A stretch of 64,000 nt of DNA from Fibrobacter succinogenes (GCA_902776765.1 CACYRP010000003.1:1-64000), one strand, 5' to 3'; shown: positions 8,534 through 18,170, counted from the first letter of the stretch. Numbers and translations are program-made. The notes: a model not told the origin generated them from the sequence alone.

Positions 8534-9463
8534 CTAGCAGAAAAAGTCTTTCCAGATCTGATTGCCGAGTTCGTTGAGTCGAATCTGGACTTTTTCGATT
8601 TGCTCGTGAAGCCCGTGGTCGATGATTTCTTCGATGGTTGTGAACGAAATGTCGGAACGCAGCTTTCCCAAGAGGCGTATGGATTCCGCATTGCTCTTGA
8701 TGGGGAATGCGATGTTCTTTAGACATAGTTCCGCTTTTTCCAGGCAGTAGCGCAGGGAGCGCGGAAAGTCCTCGGAAAGCAACAGAAATTCCGCGACGTT
8801 ATGCGGTGTCACGTCGGAATTGCGACGGTGAAACATCTCGTAAGCGCCAACGCTCTTAAGAACGGCGTTCCACTGCACGGTATCGAGTGCCATGCCCACC
8901 ATGCTCACGTCTGGGAGCAAGATATAGTACTTGACATCTAGAATTCGCGAAGTCTGATCGGCTCGTTCGAGCAGTGTTCCAAGGTGCGTAAAGTTCCACG
9001 CCACATCGTGGCTCATAGTTCCCTGGATAATGCCTGCCGTTAACTGGCTGAATTCCTTGACGCTGCTGTAAAACGCATGGGGTGCAGCCAGAACCTGCTT
9101 GGGCATTTCAGGGTCGCTCAGTTTCAAGTAAAACTGGTTGATGGCAATCCACAGCTCCGAAGAAATCCTTTCGCGCACACAACGGGCATTCTCACGCGCA
9201 GCTGCCACGCATGAAATAATGCTGCTCGGATTTTCCTTGTCGAACGTCAGGAACGTCAATGCGTTTTCGAAGGAGGCGTGGGCGTATTTCTTGAAGAAAT
9301 CGTCCGCATTGCCAGCGATCTGAATCACTGGTTCCCAAGGGCGCACTTCACCAGGCAAGTCCAGTTGGAGTTGTAGGTTCACGTCGATACTGCGCGCCAC
9401 GTTTTCGGCACGTTCTATGTAACGGGCAAGCCAATAAATGGAATTTGCGACTCTACTTAACAT
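8534..9463 (-). CDS. Alpha-E domain protein (DUF403)
   Basis: The 309-residue all-helical protein opens with the family signature MLSRVANSIYWLARYIERAE. Alpha-E proteins have no known chemistry of their own and occur in operons with circularly permuted ATP-grasp and transglutaminase-like proteins, where they are predicted to take part in amide/peptide bond formation. It is the last gene of the four-gene minus-strand operon, 38 bases after the ATP-grasp stop. The gap is filled by a 7-base periodic array. The signature residues YxERAE are intact, unlike in the fused paralogue upstream. Confidence 0.9.
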   Translation of the reverse strand: MLSRVANSIYWLARYIERAENVARSIDVNLQLQLDLPGEVRPWEPVIQIAGNADDFFKKYAHASFENALTFLTFDKENPSSIISCVAAARENARCVRERISSELWIAINQFYLKLSDPEMPKQVLAAPHAFYSSVKEFSQLTAGIIQGTMSHDVAWNFTHLGTLLERADQTSRILDVKYYILLPDVSMVGMALDTVQWNAVLKSVGAYEMFHRRNSDVTPHNVAEFLLLSEDFPRSLRYCLEKAELCLKNIAFPIKSNAESIRLLGKLRSDISFTTIEEIIDHGLHEQIEKVQIRLNELGNQIWKDFFC

Positions 9464-9464
9464 A

Positions 9465-9506
9465 TTACACTTCCTACTTCTAACTTCCTACTTCCTACTG
9501 TTTACT
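9465..9506. repeat. 7-bp periodic array (6 heptamers)
   Basis: Plus-strand units ending in ACT follow one another without gaps: TTACACT, TCCTACT, TCTAACT, TCCTACT, TCCTACT, GTTTACT. The last unit overlaps the stop codon of the ATP-grasp gene. Confidence 0.8.
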
Positions 9507-10995
9507 GCTGTTGCTGTTGTTGTTCCATCCATAGCTTGGCCTGGCCAAGTTCCGGAGCCTTTTCGTTTTCGGCAATGACCCAAGTATCCTTACAGCCACC
9601 GCCCTGCGAGCTGTTCACCACGATAGAGCCTTTGCGGAGCGCCACACGTGTAAGACCGCCGGGAAGAATGTAGGTTTCGCGGCCCTGCACAATATAGGGG
9701 CGTAAATCCACATGGCGTCCTTCGAAACCGCCGTTCACAATGCATGGCACGCGGCTGAGCGAAATCATCGGTTGCGCAATGTAGTTACGCGGGTTCGCTA
9801 TAATCTTGCTCTTGAACGCTTCGCTTTCTTCCTTCGTCGATTTGGGCCCGACGAGCATGCCGTAACCGCCAGATTCGCTTGCCGCCTTGACAACCATGTT
9901 TTCGATGTGGTCCAACACATGCTTCATATGCTTCGGGTTTTCGCACACGAAAGTCGGCACGTTCGGAATGATGGCCTCTTGATCCAAGTAGTACTTGATA
10001 ATCTGCGGCACGTAAGTGTAAATTGCCTTGTCATCGGCGACACCGCAACCAGGAGCGTTCGCGAGCGCCACGTTTCCAGCCTTGTACGCTTCGATGAGTC
10101 CGGGCACGCCGAGACAAGAATCCGGGCGGAACACCTTCGGATCCAGGAATTCGTCATCGACACGACGGTAGATCACATGAACCTGCTTGAGTCCACGCGT
10201 GGTGCGGGCATACACCTTCTTGTCCTGCACAATGAGGTCATCTCCGGTCACCAAGTCCACGCCCATCTGCTGCGCGAGATAGGAATGTTCGTAGTAAGCG
10301 GAATTGTAGATTCCAGGCGAAAGCACGACAACCTTGGGAGAAGCAATGGGTTCGGCCAAGTATTCCAGCGATTTGCGCAGGCGGGTACAGTATTCATCTA
10401 CCGGGCGGATCGAACAGTTTGAAAACACCTGCGGAAACGTGCGCTTTAGAATCTGGCGGTTCTGCAACACGTACGAAACCCCACTTGGGCAACGCATGTT
10501 GTCTTCAAGCACATAGAAAGTGCCATCGGTATCGCGGACGAGGTCTGTGCCGGTAATGTGCGCCCAGATTCCCTTGGGAGGCACAAAGCCTTCCATCTGC
10601 GGGCGGTACGCGGTGCAGGTGCTAATAAGGCTTTCGGGCACAATCTTGTCGCGCAGAATCTTGCGTTCGTTGTAGATGTCTGTCAAAAAGCAGTTCAATG
10701 CATCGGTGCGCTGTTTCAGGCCCGCTTCAAGGTGTTTCCAGTCGGAGGCGCTTACAATGCGGGGAATGACATCGAAGGGGATGATTTTATCCTTGCCATC
10801 CTTGTTGCCGTAAACAGCGAAAGTAATGCCATTGTCATAAAATGCCGATTCTGCAATTTTCTGGCGGCGTTGCAGTTCTCCTTCGGGAAGCTCGTTGATT
10901 TTTGTAAACAACGGTTCTGCGGCCGGGCGGGGCGTCCCATCGGGTAAGCAAAGCTCGTCGTAAAAGCCTTCGGTATCGTAGTTTCCAAATCGCAT
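9502..10995 (-). CDS. Circularly permuted ATP-grasp protein (DUF404/DUF407 type)
   Basis: This is a 497-residue predicted amide-bond ligase. The ATG at 10995 (MRFGNYDTEGFYDEL) is chosen because AAGGAAA precedes it; an upstream in-frame start would add 15 basic residues. Family motifs include EDNMRCPSGVSYVLQNR, YRRVDDEFLDP, a VADDKAIYTYVP segment, the nucleotide-loop-like VVKAASESGGYGMLVGP, and HVDLRPYI with PGGLTRVAL near the end. These put it in the circularly permuted ATP-grasp group with an apparently complete active site. The protein ends in a Gln run encoded by CAA/CAG repeats. It lies 25 bases after the transglutaminase gene. Confidence 0.9.
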   Translation of the reverse strand: MRFGNYDTEGFYDELCLPDGTPRPAAEPLFTKINELPEGELQRRQKIAESAFYDNGITFAVYGNKDGKDKIIPFDVIPRIVSASDWKHLEAGLKQRTDALNCFLTDIYNERKILRDKIVPESLISTCTAYRPQMEGFVPPKGIWAHITGTDLVRDTDGTFYVLEDNMRCPSGVSYVLQNRQILKRTFPQVFSNCSIRPVDEYCTRLRKSLEYLAEPIASPKVVVLSPGIYNSAYYEHSYLAQQMGVDLVTGDDLIVQDKKVYARTTRGLKQVHVIYRRVDDEFLDPKVFRPDSCLGVPGLIEAYKAGNVALANAPGCGVADDKAIYTYVPQIIKYYLDQEAIIPNVPTFVCENPKHMKHVLDHIENMVVKAASESGGYGMLVGPKSTKEESEAFKSKIIANPRNYIAQPMISLSRVPCIVNGGFEGRHVDLRPYIVQGRETYILPGGLTRVALRKGSIVVNSSQGGGCKDTWVIAENEKAPELGQAKLWMEQQQQQQ

Positions 10996-11020
10996 GTTGT
11001 GTTTCCTTATGCTTTTATGT

Positions 11021-11899
11021 TTATTCCTTCGCATCCACATTCACGGACACTTTCAATGTATGGTCGCCGCCTCCGGTAATGACGCCTTTCAATGGGCTCA
11101 CATCGCCAAAGTCGCGCCCCCAGGCAAGCACGATGTGTTCGTCTCCACCGAGCACGTTGTTTGTCGGGTCGAGTTCCACCCAGCCGTGGCCGGGAACGTA
11201 CGTGCTGACCCAAGCGTGTGTCGCATCGGCGCCGACGAGCTTGGGCTGTCCTTCGCACGGGTGCGTGTGCAAGTATCCACTCACGTAACGGCAGGGGAGG
11301 TGCAACGACCGCATGCAGCCAATCATCAAGTGTGCAAAATCCTGACAAACTCCTTTTCTCCCACGCAAGATTTCTTGCGGCTGCGCTCCGATTCTCGTAG
11401 CGCCCGACGTGTACTTGCAATCCGTGTAGATTCGAGTCATGAGTTCGTTGGCGGCGTCGAAAATCGGGCGGTTCGGTTCAAAACTTTCGAGCGCATAATT
11501 GCGAACGGATTCTTCGAACTTCGCGAAAGGGGAGGCATAAGCGTACATCGCGGCGTCCAGCGTTTCTTCGCTTGTCGGGCGCTCCAAAAGTTTCGCCACC
11601 TGTTCCCATGGCATGGTATCGCTCGGGTTGGGCGGCTTTTCGGCCTGCACGTCTACAATCCCTGTTGTCTTGAATCGAAAGTGCTTATGTTCCTGCTCGA
11701 TGCTGAACGCCAAAACCTTGTTCCCATAAATATCGGTCCGTTCTTGCTGAATCGTTGGATTCGGATCCACTTCGATGCTGTGGCTAATCCAATTCTGTCG
11801 GCTAACTGTTCGCGGAAGCATGTGCGCCAGATGGTTGCTGTAAAGAACGGGAAGGTGATAATCGTAAATCGTTTCGTGATCGATTTGGTAAATAGGCAC
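11021..11899 (-). CDS. Transglutaminase-like cysteine protease-fold protein
   Basis: The 292-residue protein has an N-terminal bacterial transglutaminase-type beta domain (about 1-110) and a papain-like transglutaminase core with Cys185 (RKGVCQDFAH), His228 (DATHAW) and Asp244 (WVELDPTN), so the triad is complete. There is no signal peptide, so it should be cytoplasmic. In this operon type it is expected to hydrolyse or transfer the amide or isopeptide bonds that the ATP-grasp partner makes. It starts 1 base after the fused ATP-grasp/alpha-E stop, which implies translational coupling. Confidence 0.9.
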   Translation of the reverse strand: MPIYQIDHETIYDYHLPVLYSNHLAHMLPRTVSRQNWISHSIEVDPNPTIQQERTDIYGNKVLAFSIEQEHKHFRFKTTGIVDVQAEKPPNPSDTMPWEQVAKLLERPTSEETLDAAMYAYASPFAKFEESVRNYALESFEPNRPIFDAANELMTRIYTDCKYTSGATRIGAQPQEILRGRKGVCQDFAHLMIGCMRSLHLPCRYVSGYLHTHPCEGQPKLVGADATHAWVSTYVPGHGWVELDPTNNVLGGDEHIVLAWGRDFGDVSPLKGVITGGGDHTLKVSVNVDAKE

Positions 11900-11900
11900 T

Positions 11901-14363
11901 TTAAACCTCCGACATCTTTGTGGTTGTGGCGTGAAGAACGCCTGTGCGTGGAGCGTGGCTTAAGTAGAGCCTAGTGACGATTTCGGCAATCCGTTCGATA
12001 GAGCTTATCTGTACATCAAGTAGCTTTATGAGTTTCTCCCTATTATTGTTTACGGTTTCTGCAAGTTGTTCAATGTTTGCCAAGCGGAGTTCTGCAAGCA
12101 CTCGCATCAGTTCGCGGTCCAGTGGCGAGAAGGTCGCTTCGCTTTGGTTGTTGCCGGGCAAATGCTTTGACGCTTTCCGCAGTTTTGCCACTTGATAGGC
12201 GACGCTTCGCGGGTTCGATTCGTCGGAGAGCAGCAAGTCGATTACCGGCACCACCTGCAAACGGCCTCCATAGCGGCGGTGGTAAGTCATGAGTCCGTCG
12301 CCAATTTCGAGCACGGCCTGCAACAATCGCAAGTTCGTCATTTCATCGGCAGGGGCCGTAGAAAGCAAACTCTTGATGAGTTGCAATGTGCGGATGGCGC
12401 ATTCAATCTCGCGACCGAGTTCCAAGAAGCGCCATTCGTGGCCGCGCGTCATGGAGTCTGCAGCAAGTCCGGCCACAGCGGCACTGTCCGAAAGAACAGC
12501 TTTCAAGTACGGCAACAGTGCCGCCGCACCTGGCCCCGCCGGAATTTCCGCAATGCCAAAGCCGTTCAGGTAAAGCCACAAGTCTTCTGAAATGCGGTCG
12601 CGCAACTGCATTCCCAAATCGCGAATCTCTGTCAGCACGCATTGCATCCCGTCCTTGTTGTCTTTGCGCAAGACAAAGTAACGGAGCGCATTTTCTGGGT
12701 CTTGCGCGAGTCTCGACTGCGATTCGTCCGAGAGTCCCGCTTTCAAGATCCACGGCAGTTCCGGCATGTCCATCCACGATTCGTCCGAAAGCCTGACAGC
12801 GATGCCTCTCGCAATACGCGCCATCATGTTCGAAGCCGAAAGGTCTCGCCCCAGCCTGAACAAGTTTTCGGCGGCTCGGCTCGGCAAATTTCCGCTCGCT
12901 CTCGAAGGCGTAATCGCTTGGCCTGCCGGAGCGAGTAGCGAAAAGTTTGGCACGGGGCTTTCCGAAAGCACCCAGATGTCCTTTTCGCCAAGCCCTTTGC
13001 CCATAATTCCAAGCCCGCCTGGCATGACTGCCGTTTCGGTTTTCGTGTTGACGGCGAAGAATCGCATCAGCGAAACAGCTTGCGTGAACTCTAGGCTATT
13101 TGCCTTTTCGCTGTTGCTTTGCCTAATGTCACCTCGACTTGTCGGCGAAGAATCGCGGTAGGCGTAAACGGTTGCGACATCCATTGCCTTTTCTGCAATC
13201 CATTGTTCCGGCGCTTCTTCTATGGTCTGCATCAAGGCGAGCTGCGCTGTTGACGTCATCGAAGAATAGGATTTCGATTCTGTTGTTTTGGTACTCTCTG
13301 CATTGTGGAAAGCTTTCTTGAAAATCCATTTATCCGATTCTGCAAAAACGCGTTTTGCGTCTTCTTCGTTCCCGAGCCAAACCGTTTCCACATCGCGCAA
13401 CAACAGCTCTTCGCCAAGCAACTCGCGGCAAATCTCTGGCAAGAACGGCTTGAACATGGGGGATTCCAGAACGCCCGTTCCCAAGAAATTTGCAATCGCG
13501 ACATTACTTGCGCGGACCGTACTGATCAGGCCTACGGCGCCTTCGCCGCTATCGACGCGAAGCTCCAGCGGGTCGCACATTCTGTCTTCAACCCTGCGGA
13601 AAATCGTTCCAATCTTTTTGAGGCCCATGAGCGTCTTCATGTACACCTGCAAATTGCGAACGGCGAGGTCGTCGTTTTCAACAAGCGGAATTCCCAAGTA
13701 GCGCGCAATCACGGCATCTTCGGCGCGTCGCGGATTGTCTGGGCCCGAAGCGAGTAGCACAACTTTGTCTGGTTCTCCTTGTGTGTGAATGTCCTTGTGC
13801 ATTTCGTTAAGACCGTCCATCAATTTCTTGAAAAAGACTGCCAAGCGTTCCGTGCGCATGCTGCGGAAAAGTTCCGGGAATGCGCGGCTTACGCCAATGC
13901 GGTTTTCGAGCGCACGGCCTAAACCTTCGGGCACTTGCAAATGGTCTTCCACCGCTACAAACGATCCGTCTTTCAGGCGAACGACGTCTGTAGCCGTTAA
14001 ATTCACGAAAATACCTCCGGCGGGTTGAACCTTCCAAACGACCTGTAAAAAGTCGGGGTTTGCAAACAACAGCGCGGCGGGCAACTTGCCCTTTTTCCAA
14101 AGGCTTTGTTCTCCATAAATGTCTTTTGCCAACGCGTTAAAAAGTCGTGCTCTTTGCGCTACACCCGCTTCTAGCGTTTTCCATTCATCGCTCGAAATCA
14201 CCAAAGGAATAGGGTCGGTGCTTTTGTGGCTACCGCTCATGCTCGACGAAAGATCGTTTTCGTCCAAAACGTTGTGTAAACGCCTGCAGCGGTGCTCAAA
14301 TTCCACCTTCGACAATGCCGAAATAGATTTTATAAAAGTGTCTTCAGTCTCTACGTATTTCAT
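11901..14363 (-). CDS. Fused ATP-grasp and alpha-E protein, probably degenerate
   Basis: This is an 820-residue fusion. Residues 1 to about 480 align by eye with the permuted ATP-grasp protein (EDHLQVPEGLGRALENR, FRRVEDRMCDP, VMPGGLGIMGKG) and residues about 495-815 with alpha-E. Several catalytic-looking motifs of the intact paralogue are gone: ADDKAIYTYVP is LESPMFKPFLP, KAASESGGYGML is KKAFHNAESTKT, and VDLRPYI is replaced. The alpha-E signature YxERAE is also lost (LGRDLSASN). A regulatory or scaffold role is likely, which is inference. It is the first gene of the operon, preceded by AT-rich DNA that holds the promoter. Confidence 0.85.
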   Translation of the reverse strand: MKYVETEDTFIKSISALSKVEFEHRCRRLHNVLDENDLSSSMSGSHKSTDPIPLVISSDEWKTLEAGVAQRARLFNALAKDIYGEQSLWKKGKLPAALLFANPDFLQVVWKVQPAGGIFVNLTATDVVRLKDGSFVAVEDHLQVPEGLGRALENRIGVSRAFPELFRSMRTERLAVFFKKLMDGLNEMHKDIHTQGEPDKVVLLASGPDNPRRAEDAVIARYLGIPLVENDDLAVRNLQVYMKTLMGLKKIGTIFRRVEDRMCDPLELRVDSGEGAVGLISTVRASNVAIANFLGTGVLESPMFKPFLPEICRELLGEELLLRDVETVWLGNEEDAKRVFAESDKWIFKKAFHNAESTKTTESKSYSSMTSTAQLALMQTIEEAPEQWIAEKAMDVATVYAYRDSSPTSRGDIRQSNSEKANSLEFTQAVSLMRFFAVNTKTETAVMPGGLGIMGKGLGEKDIWVLSESPVPNFSLLAPAGQAITPSRASGNLPSRAAENLFRLGRDLSASNMMARIARGIAVRLSDESWMDMPELPWILKAGLSDESQSRLAQDPENALRYFVLRKDNKDGMQCVLTEIRDLGMQLRDRISEDLWLYLNGFGIAEIPAGPGAAALLPYLKAVLSDSAAVAGLAADSMTRGHEWRFLELGREIECAIRTLQLIKSLLSTAPADEMTNLRLLQAVLEIGDGLMTYHRRYGGRLQVVPVIDLLLSDESNPRSVAYQVAKLRKASKHLPGNNQSEATFSPLDRELMRVLAELRLANIEQLAETVNNNREKLIKLLDVQISSIERIAEIVTRLYLSHAPRTGVLHATTTKMSEV

Positions 14364-14596
14364 ATTCTTGTAAATCGCAAAAAATGTGCCAACCCATTTA
14401 TACGTAGTTTTTGCATGATTTTGTTACAAATTTTGTTTCTTTTACAATTTTTGAATGTAATAATATGGGCTGATTTTTCGTTTTTTAGCTCAATTACCTT
14501 GCTTTATCCCAAAATTTCCACGAAAAAGAGGGCCTTTTTTATGGATTGAACTTTTGGCATGAATTTTGCATAGCTCTCGCGGAGACATTTAAAATT

Positions 14597-16237
14597 ATGA
14601 ACACTGCTGAAGTTTTGATCAAATCCCTAGAAAGTGAGGGTGTCAAGTATATTTTTGGAATCCCCGGCGAAGAAACCTTGGAACTGATGGAAGCGATTAA
14701 AAAATCCTCCATCAAGTTCATTACGGTCCGTCACGAGCAGGGGGCTGCATTCATGGCCGATGTCTATGGCCGTTTAACAGGGAAGGCGGGCGTTTGCCTT
14801 TCGACGCTCGGGCCTGGCGCTACAAACCTTGTGACAGGTGTTGCCGATGCGAACTCCGACGGTGCCCCGCTGATTGCCCTTACAGGTCAGGTCGGCACGG
14901 AACGTATGCATTTGACGAGTCACCAGTATTTGGATCTGGTAAAAATGTTTACGCCGATTACCAAGCGCAGTAAACAAGTTGTTCGCCCGGACACGGTGAA
15001 TGAAATTGTCCGTATTGCGTTCAAGTACGCCGAAATGGAAAAGCCCGGTGCATGCCATATCGACTTGCCCTGCAACATTGCCGCAATGGAAGTCGAGGGC
15101 GAAGTTGCCCAAACGCCGTTAAAGCATCATCGTGAAAATACAGTGTACGCCAGTACCGATGCAATTCTTGCCGCTGGTGGAGTCTTTGCGTCTGCCAAGA
15201 ATCCCGTGATTCTTGTGGGCCATTCTGCCGTGCGAAACCATGCATCCGAGGCTTTGAGCGCATTTGCGTATTCGTCGAAGATTCCCGTGGTGTGTACCAT
15301 GATGGCTAAGGGCGTGGTCTCTAGCGACAATAAGTATTTCATGGGTTGCATTGGCATGCCGCAAAGGGATTTTCCGAACATCGTTATGGAAAAGGCTGAC
15401 CTTGTGATTGCCGTGGGCTACGACGTCGTGGAATACGCCCCTGCAAAGTGGAATCCGAATGGTGACAAGAAAATAATTCACATCGACGAAACGCCGAACC
15501 ATGTGAACAAATTCTATCAACCCGAAGAAGAAATTATTGGCGATATTTCGGCATCCTTGGATGCGCTCGGCAGCGTTTGCCCGAACACATGGGAACCGGA
15601 ATGGGCTTTGCAAATCCGCCAAATGATGATCGCGGACCATACACGCTATGATCATGATACGACATTCCCGCCTTCGCCGCAGAAAGTGCTCCATGACATT
15701 CGACTTGTAATGGACGAAGACGACATCTTGATTTCGGACGTGGGCGCCCATAAAATGTGGATTGCAAGGCAATACAATTGCTATCATCCGAATACTTGTA
15801 TAATCTCTAACGGTTTTGCGACCATGGGAATTGCTGTGCCCGGAGCCATTGCCGCTAAACTCTTGAATCCGAAAAAGAAAGTCTTGGCGGTTACCGGTGA
15901 TGGCGGCTTTATGATGAACAGCCAGGAATTGGAAACTGCATTTCGCGAACACATCCCGTTTGTGACGCTTATCTTTACTGACGGAGGCTATGGCCTTATT
16001 CGGTGGAAACAAGAGGAACGTTACGGAGATAGTTTCTCGGTCAATTTTACGAACCCGGATTTTGTGAAGTATGCGGAATCCATGCACTTGAAAGGATACC
16101 GTGTCGAACGCACTGAAGATTTACCTCGCATATTGCGCGAAGCGTTTCGCCAGAATGTGCCTAGCATTATCGAGTGCCCGGTGGACTATGCCGCGAACAC
16201 CGAACTCACGGAATACCTGAAAAATCTAAACGTATAA
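14597..16237 (+). CDS. Acetolactate synthase, large (catalytic) subunit type
   Basis: This thiamine-diphosphate enzyme condenses two pyruvates (or pyruvate and 2-oxobutyrate) in branched-chain amino acid or acetoin synthesis. The protein has about 546 residues from the ATG at 14597. Catalytic Glu47 lies in RHEQGAAFMADVYGR, and the ThDP/Mg motif is GDGGFMMNSQELETA. The sequence fits the single-subunit, AlsS-like or IlvX-like group (GIPGEETLELMEAIK); no small regulatory subunit gene is next to it, so an anabolic or catabolic role cannot be decided. GGAGA lies about 12 bases upstream, which is a long spacing. An ATG 17 codons upstream is in frame but gives a non-conserved extension. Confidence 0.9.
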   Translation: MNTAEVLIKSLESEGVKYIFGIPGEETLELMEAIKKSSIKFITVRHEQGAAFMADVYGRLTGKAGVCLSTLGPGATNLVTGVADANSDGAPLIALTGQVGTERMHLTSHQYLDLVKMFTPITKRSKQVVRPDTVNEIVRIAFKYAEMEKPGACHIDLPCNIAAMEVEGEVAQTPLKHHRENTVYASTDAILAAGGVFASAKNPVILVGHSAVRNHASEALSAFAYSSKIPVVCTMMAKGVVSSDNKYFMGCIGMPQRDFPNIVMEKADLVIAVGYDVVEYAPAKWNPNGDKKIIHIDETPNHVNKFYQPEEEIIGDISASLDALGSVCPNTWEPEWALQIRQMMIADHTRYDHDTTFPPSPQKVLHDIRLVMDEDDILISDVGAHKMWIARQYNCYHPNTCIISNGFATMGIAVPGAIAAKLLNPKKKVLAVTGDGGFMMNSQELETAFREHIPFVTLIFTDGGYGLIRWKQEERYGDSFSVNFTNPDFVKYAESMHLKGYRVERTEDLPRILREAFRQNVPSIIECPVDYAANTELTEYLKNLNV

Positions 16238-16245
16238 GGAATCTT

Positions 16246-16419
16246 ATGGGATACATCAATAGCCTATTTACGGGACAATCGGAATCATTCGGTGTTGCCG
16301 TATCCGAATCTTCCCGTTTTCTTTCCGTTGATAACATTTCGGGACATCCCGCCGTTTACCGCCATTTGAAACCCTGCGGTAATGTTGAAGAACATAAACA
16401 GCAGAAACAGAACTTGTAA
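16246..16419 (+). CDS. Small hypothetical protein (57 aa)
   Basis: An ATG at 16246 sits 5 bases after AAGGA and 8 bases after the acetolactate synthase stop. It gives 57 residues (MGYINSLFTGQSESFGVAVS...) with no recognised family. A terminator follows 20 bases downstream, so it lies inside the transcript. Coding status rests on the ribosome site and position only. Confidence 0.45.
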   Translation: MGYINSLFTGQSESFGVAVSESSRFLSVDNISGHPAVYRHLKPCGNVEEHKQQKQNL

Positions 16420-16800
16420 AAGACTCCTCCACTCCATACAAAATAGCCATCGGTAGCAATACCGGTGGTTATTTTCTGTCTTGACGTCATGGCGAGCGAT
16501 AGAATTTAGTCCATTATTTCTTGCTTTCCGGTTCTTTGTTCAAAAGAATCTGTAATACTAGAATCTTTTTAGAAGAAGATGTTGTGCCTAATGGTTTGGC
16601 TTTCGGGCCGGGAGCTTGTGTAAGCAGTTTTCCTCATGAAGCAGCGGAGATAAACATTGAAGTAAAACATCTTCTTTTTAAATTGTGTAAAATTTTTACA
16701 AATTACTCCATATTATAGCCAGATTTACCCATATTTTTCTACAATCTAGTATTCATTTACTACATTAATAATAAGCTCATTCCCTCAAAAAATATAAAAA
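16420..16800. other. Intergenic region, AT-rich in its right half
   Basis: It contains the terminator at 16440-16475. Beyond 16680 the DNA becomes very AT-rich, with a perfect palindrome TGTAAAA-T-TTTTACA at 16686-16700 that could be an operator for the next gene. A frame at 16521-16718 lacks a ribosome site and looks random. Confidence 0.5.
16440..16475 (+). terminator. Terminator after the acetolactate synthase operon
   Basis: AAAATAGCCATCGGTA and TACCGGTGGTTATTTT form a 16-bp stem (with G-T pairs) around GCAA. Confidence 0.8.
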
Positions 16801-18072
16801 ATGAACGAAACCTTTGAAATTCCCAACGAGGAAATTATATCAGATTCTCGAAAAAATCTTGAGAATCTAGTTCAATTTAGAGAACTTCTAATCAATTTAG
16901 GAATAAACGCACAACATTCAAGAATAGCAAAATACATAAATTTTTTTGAAACTCTATACAAAAATTCAGATTTTGATCCCTCAAAAATATTTACCGAAAA
17001 ACATGACGACCGTTTTCGCACCATCAGCGATTGGACTGTATATACACTAAGAGAATGCAGCGAACTTTACTGGATTTACAGAGCATTAAAAATTCAAATG
17101 CCTAAAGGTATAAAAGAAAAATTACAAATAATTAATTCTGGGAAAGATTTTACTGCTTTTGACACGAATTCAACAAGTAGAGACACACAATTTGAATTAC
17201 GTATAGCCAGCTATTTTTGCAAAAATGACCTTATTATCGATGTCTCAACAGAAACAGACATTATTGTCGAATTTGAGAATTTCTTTTTGTATATAGAATG
17301 CAAACGGATTCATAGCGAAAAAAAATTAATGAGAAAAATCTACGAGGCAAACGATCAACTTAAGTCCAGAATGCCCAAAAAACGTGGGAATAAGCCATGC
17401 TATGGCATCATTGCAATAGATGTTACCGCATTAGCATATCCACACCAAGGCTTAGTATTTGGTGTGACTTCAGAACATGTTCGTCAATTAATACGAGAAA
17501 AACTTTTTTACATTGCAAGTAACATAAATTCAGGAAGCGTCATGGCTCAAAATCCTAGACTTTTAACGATTTGGGAAAACATACACATTCCTGCTAGAAA
17601 AATGCAACCACCCGGTATTGAAACCTTTTTTTCGTGTAATTTCATTTCAAAACAATTTCAGCACAGATGCGAAAAACAAAAATTCACGCAAATCAGGGAC
17701 ATTATAGAAGCAACCATCGAAGAAAGTACGAAAGAAAATATCGTTAGAAAATTAACATTTCGCAAAAAAATTTCATTACCCAAAGAATTTGTTTTTGAAT
17801 ATAACAACTCACTATTACAACAATTCTTTGACAACAACGAGTATATCAAAAAAAATTGGATGGACTTAGATCCAATCTGCAAAGCCGAATATAAAGAGGA
17901 CAAAATCTATTTTTCCGTTTTAGAATTTGCAATGGCTCTAGACGAAATAGACGGCAAAAATGAAATAGCCAAAGTTGACAAGTTCCCTTTGGAAATTTTA
18001 CTAAACATGTTAATTAAGAGATTCCCTTATAACGAAATTGGTCCAAAATGGTTAAATTCTGAAGAAGACTAG
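16801..18072 (+). CDS. AT-rich orphan protein with PD-(D/E)XK-like core
   Basis: This 423-residue protein has codon use much more AT-rich than its neighbours, which suggests recent transfer. A central segment fits a restriction-endonuclease-like core: Glu in FELRIASYF (about 129-137), Asp in TDIIVEFENF (about 155) and the paired Glu/Lys in YIECKRIHSEK (about 168-175). The flanks are helical and charged, with no signal peptide. No methyltransferase is adjacent. No clear ribosome site precedes the ATG. Nuclease function is inferred from the spacing of these residues; a specific family is not recognised. Confidence 0.65.
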   Translation: MNETFEIPNEEIISDSRKNLENLVQFRELLINLGINAQHSRIAKYINFFETLYKNSDFDPSKIFTEKHDDRFRTISDWTVYTLRECSELYWIYRALKIQMPKGIKEKLQIINSGKDFTAFDTNSTSRDTQFELRIASYFCKNDLIIDVSTETDIIVEFENFFLYIECKRIHSEKKLMRKIYEANDQLKSRMPKKRGNKPCYGIIAIDVTALAYPHQGLVFGVTSEHVRQLIREKLFYIASNINSGSVMAQNPRLLTIWENIHIPARKMQPPGIETFFSCNFISKQFQHRCEKQKFTQIRDIIEATIEESTKENIVRKLTFRKKISLPKEFVFEYNNSLLQQFFDNNEYIKKNWMDLDPICKAEYKEDKIYFSVLEFAMALDEIDGKNEIAKVDKFPLEILLNMLIKRFPYNEIGPKWLNSEED

Positions 18073-18129
18073 ATAACCCCTACCCTTCGGCAAAAAACAA
18101 TCCCTGCTCTGTTGGCTTACATAACATTG

Positions 18130-18170
18130 AATGTTGCCTAAATTTGATATTTAGGCAAGCATTTTTTTTT
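18130..18170 (+). terminator. Terminator after the orphan gene
   Basis: TTGCCTAAAT (18134-18143) and ATTTAGGCAA (18149-18158) form a perfect 10-bp stem with loop TTGAT, followed by a T9 run. Confidence 0.85.

Noticed and set aside
9465-9506. Heptamer arrays as CRISPR or minisatellite genes
   Set aside because: The units are 7 bases without unique spacers and do not preserve a reading frame.
16521-16718. 65-codon frame between the acetolactate synthase operon and the orphan gene
   Set aside because: It has no ribosome site and random composition, and it crosses into the AT-rich promoter region.
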